Source of the DNA: CAYSYY01 sp964576115 [NCBI: uncultured Gemmatimonadota bacterium]
Lineage (GTDB): Bacteria > Blakebacterota > Blakebacteria > Blakebacterales
Assembly: GCA_964576115.1 (NCBI GenBank)
Contig: CAZNUA010000049.1
Span: forward strand, 2,844 to 21,571
Direction of reading: 5' to 3'
DNA: 18,728 bases
Shown in pieces: positions 14,676 through 18,728 of the stretch (within the stretch, counting starts at the first letter, position 1; every line of letters begins with the position of its first letter). Below the pieces are notes generated by a model. It searched no databases. It was not told the origin of the DNA and was given only the letters and a program-made list of their open reading frames with translations. Position numbers and translations under genes: made by a program.

Positions 14676-15301
14676 GCCGCATTCCCTCCTGTTTCCCGCT
14701 TTCCCGTCACCGGCATGGTGGCCGCATTCACGGTGAAGTAGCGCACTCCGCTGATCACGGTCAGCACCAGCGCCGCAGCGAACAGACCCTGTACCAGCCA
14801 CCAGACGGCGCCCGAGTCGATCCAGGCCCCCGGGAGACCGACCGCCTCGGCCACCCGGGCCGCCGCCTCGAAGATGAGCACGGCGGCGATGGTGATGATC
14901 TGCCAGGTGGTCTTGGCCTTGCCCTCGGCGGCGGTGATCACCTGCTCACCCCTCATCCGGCGGACCGTACGCAGGACTGTGATCGCGATCTCCCGCAGGG
15001 CGATGAGGTGCACCAGCCAGATCGAGAACCAGCTGCGGGAAGCCCCGATCCCGAGCGCCGCCCAGTAGAAGGCGCTCAGGACCAGGAGTTTGTCGGCCAG
15101 AGGATCGAGGAAGCGGCCCAGATCGCTGTCCGAGCCGTAGCGCCGGGCGATCCAGCCGTCGAGAGTGTCGGTCAGCCCGGCCACCAGAAAAACGATCCCC
15201 GCCGTCACCGCCCCCCCGGCGGTTCCGCGGGTGGCGAACCAGAGAAAAACCGGTATCAGGACGAGCCGGAAGCAGGTCAGAACGTTCGGGATGGTCCACA
15301 T
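14672..15301 (-). CDS. pgsA: CDP-diacylglycerol-glycerol-3-phosphate 3-phosphatidyltransferase
   Basis: This 209-residue integral membrane enzyme swaps CMP on CDP-diacylglycerol for glycerol-3-phosphate, the first committed step to phosphatidylglycerol. The CDP-alcohol phosphotransferase signature D-x2-DG-x2-AR-x8-G-x3-D-x3-D is complete: Asp45, Asp48, Gly49, Ala52, Arg53, Gly62, Asp66 and Asp70. The start MWTIPNVLTCFRLVLIPVF is the family's usual N-terminus. Several membrane helices follow, the last near the C-terminus (LVQGLFAAALVLTVI). It starts two bases after the recR stop and overlaps pgpA by four bases. It makes the sn-glycerol-3-phosphate-based lipids, in contrast to the G1P enzyme encoded near alaS. 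Confidence 0.96.
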   Translation of the reverse strand: MWTIPNVLTCFRLVLIPVFLWFATRGTAGGAVTAGIVFLVAGLTDTLDGWIARRYGSDSDLGRFLDPLADKLLVLSAFYWAALGIGASRSWFSIWLVHLIALREIAITVLRTVRRMRGEQVITAAEGKAKTTWQIITIAAVLIFEAAARVAEAVGLPGAWIDSGAVWWLVQGLFAAALVLTVISGVRYFTVNAATMPVTGKRETGGNAA

Positions 15302-15303
15302 GG

Positions 15304-15912
15304 TCAGTCGTCGAGGGCGACGCGGGCCTGGATGGCGCGGGAGATGGTGTGCTCGTCGGCGTATTCGAGATCCCCCCCCATCGGGATCCCGCGGGCCAGA
15401 CGGGTGACGCGCACACCGAGAGGGCCGACGAGCCGGGCGATATACAGGGCGGTGGTGTCGCCGTCGAGAGTGGCGGCCACGGCCAGGATCAGTTCGGCGG
15501 TTTCCCCTTCACGCAGACGGGCGATCAAGCCGTCGATGGCCAGGTCTTCCGGCCCCACTCCTTCGAGGGGATTGATCGCTCCGCCGAGCACGTGGTAGGT
15601 GCCCGAATGAATCCCGGTCCGTTCGATCGCCAGCAGATCGGTCGGGGCCTCCACCACACAGATCGTCTCATCGGTACGGCGCGGATCGGCACAGATCCCG
15701 CAGAGTTCGCCCCGCTCGGCCAGATTGTTACAGCGGGGGCAGAAGGTAATGTCGGCCGCCACCCGCTCGAGCACTCCGGCCAGCCGGCGGGGGGCTTCAT
15801 TGCGCGCTTTCAGCAGATGGAAAGTCAGCCGCTGGGCGGTCTTGCGCCCGATACCGGGCAAACGGGTGAACTCGTCGATGAGGGCTTCAATACTCTCTGG
15901 CAGGGCACTCAT
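15304..15912 (-). CDS. recR: Recombination mediator protein RecR
   Basis: RecR (202 residues) forms ring-shaped oligomers that, with RecO, help load RecA onto SSB-coated gaps. In order: a helix-hairpin-helix at about 10-30 (FTRLPGIGRKTAQRLTFHLL), a C4 zinc finger (Cys58, Cys61, Cys71, Cys74), and a Toprim domain (ICVVEAPTDLLAIERTG onwards) with the C-terminal LARGIPMGGDLEYADEHT Walker-like segment. Length is typical. The ATG has a GAGG element a few bases upstream. The dnaX-ybaB-recR order is one of the most conserved in bacteria and is intact here. A run of eight G within the MGGDL codons is a possible sequencing or slippage weak spot. Confidence 0.98.
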   Translation of the reverse strand: MSALPESIEALIDEFTRLPGIGRKTAQRLTFHLLKARNEAPRRLAGVLERVAADITFCPRCNNLAERGELCGICADPRRTDETICVVEAPTDLLAIERTGIHSGTYHVLGGAINPLEGVGPEDLAIDGLIARLREGETAELILAVAATLDGDTTALYIARLVGPLGVRVTRLARGIPMGGDLEYADEHTISRAIQARVALDD

Positions 15913-15956
15913 GCTACCTCGGTCTCACCGCTGGTGACATCGACCGGTACCGGGGC

Positions 15957-16301
15957 TCAGCGGAACTGCCCCAGCAGACTGTCCAGATCCAAACCGGGGG
16001 GAAGCAGGCCTCCCGCCGCCCCGGCCATGGTTTCCCGGGCTTTGGCTGCGGCCGCTTCGCCGGCACTAGCCACCGCCGCCACGATCAGATCCTCGAGCAT
16101 CTCCACATCTCCGTCGGCCAGGGCTTCGGGGTCGATCGAGAGATCCACCAGCTGGCGCTCTCCGTCCACGACCGCGCGCACCAGCCCTCCCGCCGCACTC
16201 CCTTCGGCCCGCACCTGTTTGAGTTCTTCCTGGGCGCGGGCCATATTCTGCTGGACCTCCTGGATCTTCTTCAGGAAGCCGGGATCAAATGGATTGGCCA
16301 T
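15957..16301 (-). CDS. ybaB: YbaB/EbfC family nucleoid-associated protein
   Basis: This 114-residue protein is a dimeric DNA-binding, nucleoid-associated protein. It starts MANPFDPGFLKKIQEVQQNMARAQEEL, a long N-terminal helix as in the family (quoted key part: KKIQEVQQNMARAQEEL). A strand pair AGGLVRAVVDGERQLVDLSIDP follows (key: VVDGERQLVDLSIDP), then a helix DVEMLEDLIVAAVASAGEAAAAKA and a Gly/Leu-rich C-terminus (LLPPGLDLDSLLGQF). Its ATG overlaps the dnaX stop as TGATG-type contact (one base shared), so it is coupled to dnaX. Placement between dnaX and recR fits the conserved cluster. Confidence 0.96.
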   Translation of the reverse strand: MANPFDPGFLKKIQEVQQNMARAQEELKQVRAEGSAAGGLVRAVVDGERQLVDLSIDPEALADGDVEMLEDLIVAAVASAGEAAAAKARETMAGAAGGLLPPGLDLDSLLGQFR

Positions 16302-18229
16302 CAGACTCTCCTGCCGCCCGGTCCGTCCTCCAGGCGCGCGTTGAACAAATCGACGATGGTCTTCAGTTCCTCGTTCTGACTGCAGAGTCGCTCGAGAAGC
16401 CGGGCGTTGAGATCCTCGCCTGTTCCGCCCGCCGAACCCGCTTCGGGGCTCAGATCACCCGCGACAGCACCTTCATCGCGCAGGCAGGTCACACCGAAAG
16501 GGTGACCGCAGACCTGGCGGGTCACATCCCTGATCAGGTCGGCATGGCGGGTCACCTGGTTGATATGAAAGGTGTGATTGCCCGTCCCGAAGGCGAGCAG
16601 CAGGTTATTGTCCCGGACTCCCTTGAGACGGGCCTCGCTCAGAAAGACTCCCAGCGCAACCTTGCGCCGGCGGACCTCCTCGACAATGTCTTTCCACTTT
16701 CCCTGAACCGCCTCGGCGCCGGCATTTTTCCCCCCGGAGCGCGTCCCGGTCCGCGAGTCCGAGCGATCCGGAGATCCGGATTCGGGAGCCATTTCGGTCT
16801 CGTAACTATCAATCGGCGGCAGATCGTCGTCGCCGGTAACCGGACCGTGATCGCGGGCCAGCAGAGGAGCTGAGTCTCCACCGGTTTCGGCGACTCGACC
16901 GGGGCCCGTCCCGCTCCCGCCCTGCGGTGTACCCTGGGCGGGCGCGTCCTTCCCGGGCGTGTCCGCTTCGGGGGTATCCGCATCCGGCTTCGCCGGCGGC
17001 GGGTTAGGGTCCGGCGCCGGCGGGGAATCGCCGGATCGCCCGGCGGCGGGATCCTTTTGCGGCGTCGTGACCGGGTTCGCCCCCAGGGTGGCGTCGATCC
17101 GGTCGAGCAGACGGCGCAGATCGACCGAACGGTCCATGTGCACCAGGCGTAGAAAGGCGGCTTCGAGCTCGATCCAGGGCTGGGGCGAAGAACGCAACGA
17201 CCGGGCGACCTCACCGGCGAACTCGAGACGGCGCAGGAAATCCTCGAGTCCGAGCAGACCGGCCGTATCGAGGTAGCGCTGCCGCTCTTCGGGAAGCAGG
17301 GCTTCGAGGGTCGTTTCTCCGCCGGCGGCGGCGGCGATCAGGAAGCGCAGGTGCTCGGCGTACCCGAGAATGAACTCGTACGGTTCCTGCCCCTCCTCGA
17401 CCAGTTCGGCGGCCAGCTTCAGGGCACCGGCGGCGTCGGCCCCGGCCGAGAGCCGGGTGAGCCGGAAATAGCGCTCTGAATCGACCACTCCCAGAACCGT
17501 ACGGGCGCCCTCCAGCGTGATCGTCTCCCCCGTGAAAGCCCTCACCTGGTCGAGCAGGCTCTCGGCGTCACGCAGCGAACCGTCGGCCCGGGCGGCGATC
17601 AGGTGCAGGGCCTCCACTTCGGCCTCGATTGTCTCGGCCGTGACGATCGCGGTCAGGGTATCGGTCATGGCCCCGATGCCGATCCGCCGGAAATCGTAGC
17701 GCTGCACCCGGCTGATAATGGTCGGGATGACCTTGTGCGGTTCGGTGGTGGCGAAGACGAAGACGACGTGCTCGGGTGGTTCTTCGAGGGTCTTGAGCAG
17801 GGCATTGAAAGCCGAGGTGCTGAGCATGTGCACTTCGTCGATGATGTAGACTTTGTAGCGTCCCTCGAAGGCCGCGTAGCGGACCGTCTCGCGCAGCTCT
17901 CTGATCTGGTCGACCGAATTGTTGCTCGCCCCGTCGATCTCCATCACATCGACGCTCAATCCCCTGGAGATCGCGGTGCAGCTCTCGCATTCCCCGCACG
18001 GTTCCCGGACCATGGTGTCCGAGGACCGACAGTTCAGGGCTTTGGCCAGCAGCCGTGCGGTCGTGGTCTTGCCCGTGCCGCGGGGACCGGCGAAGAGATA
18101 GGCGTGGGCGATCTGGCGGGTCTCGAGGGCGTTCTGCAGGGTTCGGGTGATGTGCTCCTGACCGACGACCTCGGCAAAGGTCTGCGGCCGGTACTTCAGG
18201 GCGGTGACTTCATATCTCTGATCGCTCAT
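16301..18229 (-). CDS. dnaX: DNA polymerase III subunit gamma/tau
   Basis: This clamp-loader ATPase (642 residues) loads the beta clamp and, as tau, ties the polymerase to the helicase. Seen: a family start LKYRPQTFAEVVGQEH, Walker A GPRGTGKT (48-55), zinc-binding Cys67, Cys78, Cys81 and Cys84, Walker B with DEVH (131-134), sensor region FATTEPHKVIPTIISR, AAA+ lid and domain III to about 370. A Pro/Asp/Gly-rich linker (about 385-500) leads to a folded C-terminal domain from about 505 (WKDIVEEVRRRK). Length equals E. coli tau (643). ATG 18229 is preferred over GTG 18235, which would place two extra residues over a weak AGGTG Shine-Dalgarno. A G6A5 run in the linker might allow slippage to a gamma-like short form. 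It starts 27 bases after the SRP RNA. Confidence 0.97.
   Translation of the reverse strand: MSDQRYEVTALKYRPQTFAEVVGQEHITRTLQNALETRQIAHAYLFAGPRGTGKTTTARLLAKALNCRSSDTMVREPCGECESCTAISRGLSVDVMEIDGASNNSVDQIRELRETVRYAAFEGRYKVYIIDEVHMLSTSAFNALLKTLEEPPEHVVFVFATTEPHKVIPTIISRVQRYDFRRIGIGAMTDTLTAIVTAETIEAEVEALHLIAARADGSLRDAESLLDQVRAFTGETITLEGARTVLGVVDSERYFRLTRLSAGADAAGALKLAAELVEEGQEPYEFILGYAEHLRFLIAAAAGGETTLEALLPEERQRYLDTAGLLGLEDFLRRLEFAGEVARSLRSSPQPWIELEAAFLRLVHMDRSVDLRRLLDRIDATLGANPVTTPQKDPAAGRSGDSPPAPDPNPPPAKPDADTPEADTPGKDAPAQGTPQGGSGTGPGRVAETGGDSAPLLARDHGPVTGDDDLPPIDSYETEMAPESGSPDRSDSRTGTRSGGKNAGAEAVQGKWKDIVEEVRRRKVALGVFLSEARLKGVRDNNLLLAFGTGNHTFHINQVTRHADLIRDVTRQVCGHPFGVTCLRDEGAVAGDLSPEAGSAGGTGEDLNARLLERLCSQNEELKTIVDLFNARLEDGPGGRRV
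16725..16735 (-). other. G6A5 homopolymer run inside dnaX
   Basis: The minus strand reads GGGGGGAAAAA at codons of about Gly499-Gly500-Lys501, at the end of the linker and just before the tau C-terminal domain. Slipping back one base would give about 28 codons (MPAPRRFRESGKTLSR and on) and a stop near 16639, making a gamma-like product that lacks the polymerase-binding domain. The run is seen; its use is inference. Confidence 0.3.
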
Positions 18230-18256
18230 AAGCACCTATGGTAGCCGATGAAGAGT

Positions 18257-18531
18257 GGGGCCGTACACCCGCCGTCGAGGGTCGTCTCCCGCCGGCGCGT
18301 CCGGCAGCCGGCTCCGGTCAGGCAACCCCGCGGCGCCCGGACACGACCACCTGCCGCTGCTCCCTTCCGGGCCTGACGGGGTTCAGTGGGCGTCCGTCGC
18401 GCGGGACCCGGCCATCGACGCTGCTTACCGGGCGGCCGGAGGGTGCAGGCACCCCCTCGGGCGGGAATCCGATCCGGCTGGAGCGGGTTGCCGGTACAGG
18501 GTACCGCTAGCCCCCCATCTGGTACGGCCCC
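18257..18531 (-). ncRNA. ffs: Signal recognition particle RNA, large bacterial type with Alu-like domain
   Basis: The conserved S-domain tip (GTCAGG, GGAA tetraloop at 18365-18368, AGCAGC) marks SRP RNA, which pairs with Ffh to target membrane proteins. This copy is not the ~100-nt short form. Its two ends, GGGGCCGTAC (18522-18531) and GTACGGCCCC (18257-18266), are perfect complements (helix 1). An outer helix 5 pairs CCCGCCCGAGGG (18454-18465) with CCCTCGACGGCGGG (18268-18281). An Alu-like 5' domain has GGCTAGCGG (18504-18512) pairing with CCGCTCCAGCC (18476-18486) and a UGUA motif (18495-18498). Total about 275 nt, like Bacillus scRNA. It sits directly upstream of dnaX, a known arrangement. 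Exact ends are set by the closing helix; no clear promoter was found. Confidence 0.9.
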
Positions 18532-18561
18532 GGATCCGGTTCTCGCAAAGTGTACAGTGTA

Positions 18562-18616
18562 CTGGCGGAGAGGGTGGGATGGCGCGCTCTCGGCTTTGCC
18601 TCGTGCACGCGATCCC
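18562..18616. repeat. 55-bp direct repeat, copy 1 (contains a tRNA-Ser-like 3' tail)
   Basis: This 55-bp block is identical to 18674-18728. On the minus strand it includes ATCCCACCCTCTCCGCCA, which has the form of a serine tRNA 3' end (half T stem, acceptor strand, discriminator G and CCA). The T loop, 5' acceptor strand and the rest of a tRNA are missing, so it is a relic or a duplicated tail. Downstream on the minus strand, both copies are followed after a diverged 13-16 bases by TTTGCGA, suggesting the original unit was longer. Confidence 0.85.
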
Positions 18617-18673
18617 GCGCCCTGCCCCGCACTCTGCGACCGACATTCCCTTCGCAAATCGATCGCATGTCTT

Positions 18674-18728
18674 CTGGCGGAGAGGGTGGGATGGCGCGCT
18701 CTCGGCTTTGCCTCGTGCACGCGATCCC
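18674..18728. repeat. 55-bp direct repeat, copy 2 (cut by window edge)
   Basis: Exact second copy, 112 bases from the first. It reaches the last base of the window, so the true repeat may be longer, and a full tRNA-Ser gene could lie just outside. The 57 bases between the copies (18617-18673) hold no recognised gene. Confidence 0.85.

Noticed and set aside
18562-18728. Functional tRNA-Ser genes
   Set aside because: Only the 3' strand of acceptor and half of the T stem are present. No matching GGAGAGG 5' strand, T loop or anticodon arm could be found within the unit.

Overview
The window is a GC-rich, gene-dense piece of a bacterial chromosome made mostly of housekeeping genes. Sixteen protein genes (dnaX back to mdh, about 18.2 kb down to 2.8 kb) and the SRP RNA gene all lie on the minus strand. 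A short left flank (1-2.7 kb) holds less conserved genes. No phage, transposon, CRISPR or plasmid genes were seen. Several starts are GTG (mdh, rplU, rng, probably cinA). Neighbouring genes often overlap or nearly touch (dnaX/ybaB, recR/pgsA, pgsA/pgpA, alaS/GGGP synthase), which points to translational coupling. A bacterial-type geranylgeranylglyceryl phosphate synthase beside alaS, the rng-rplU-rpmA block and the cinA-recA-recX-alaS order suggest an uncultivated Gram-negative lineage, perhaps near the FCB/Gemmatimonadota-Latescibacterota area. That placement is inference from gene content, not a phylogenetic result.

Left flank: the 3' part of an SRPBCC-fold gene (+), a LarA-like nickel-pincer isomerase homologue (-), and a TPR protein with an extremely acidic C-terminal tail (+). 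The TPR gene converges on mdh across a bidirectional terminator. Block 1 (minus, 2.8-6.5 kb) holds a 65-aa zinc-ribbon-like protein, RNase G, L21, L27 and malate dehydrogenase. Block 2 (minus, 6.6-12.0 kb) holds recA, recX, alaS and GGGP synthase. A well-formed sigma70-type promoter lies about 125 bp upstream of recA, and its -35 element sits inside a set of 19-bp-spaced direct repeats. Block 3 (minus, 12.3-18.2 kb) holds dnaX, ybaB, recR, pgsA, pgpA, cinA and thpR, combining replication and repair genes with phosphatidylglycerol synthesis. Upstream of dnaX is a large-type SRP RNA that can be folded by eye with an Alu-like domain and a perfect 10-bp end-to-end helix.

The right edge has an exact 55-bp direct repeat (112-bp period). 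On the minus strand each copy contains an 18-nt sequence that looks like the 3' end of a serine tRNA but lacks the rest of a tRNA. In several bacteria a tRNA-Ser gene sits just upstream of the SRP RNA and dnaX, so this is probably a tRNA-Ser relic or duplicated 3' end, possibly an integration target.

No stretch longer than 300 bases lacks a gene. The longest gaps are 12000-12283 (recA promoter and repeats), 6465-6619 and 4365-4547 (leader regions), 1695-1870 (divergent intergenic) and 18532-18728 (repeats). The window holds no obvious new multi-gene system. The most unusual signals are the tRNA-Ser-tail repeats, the recA-upstream repeats, the large SRP RNA and the archaeal-type lipid enzyme coupled to alaS.
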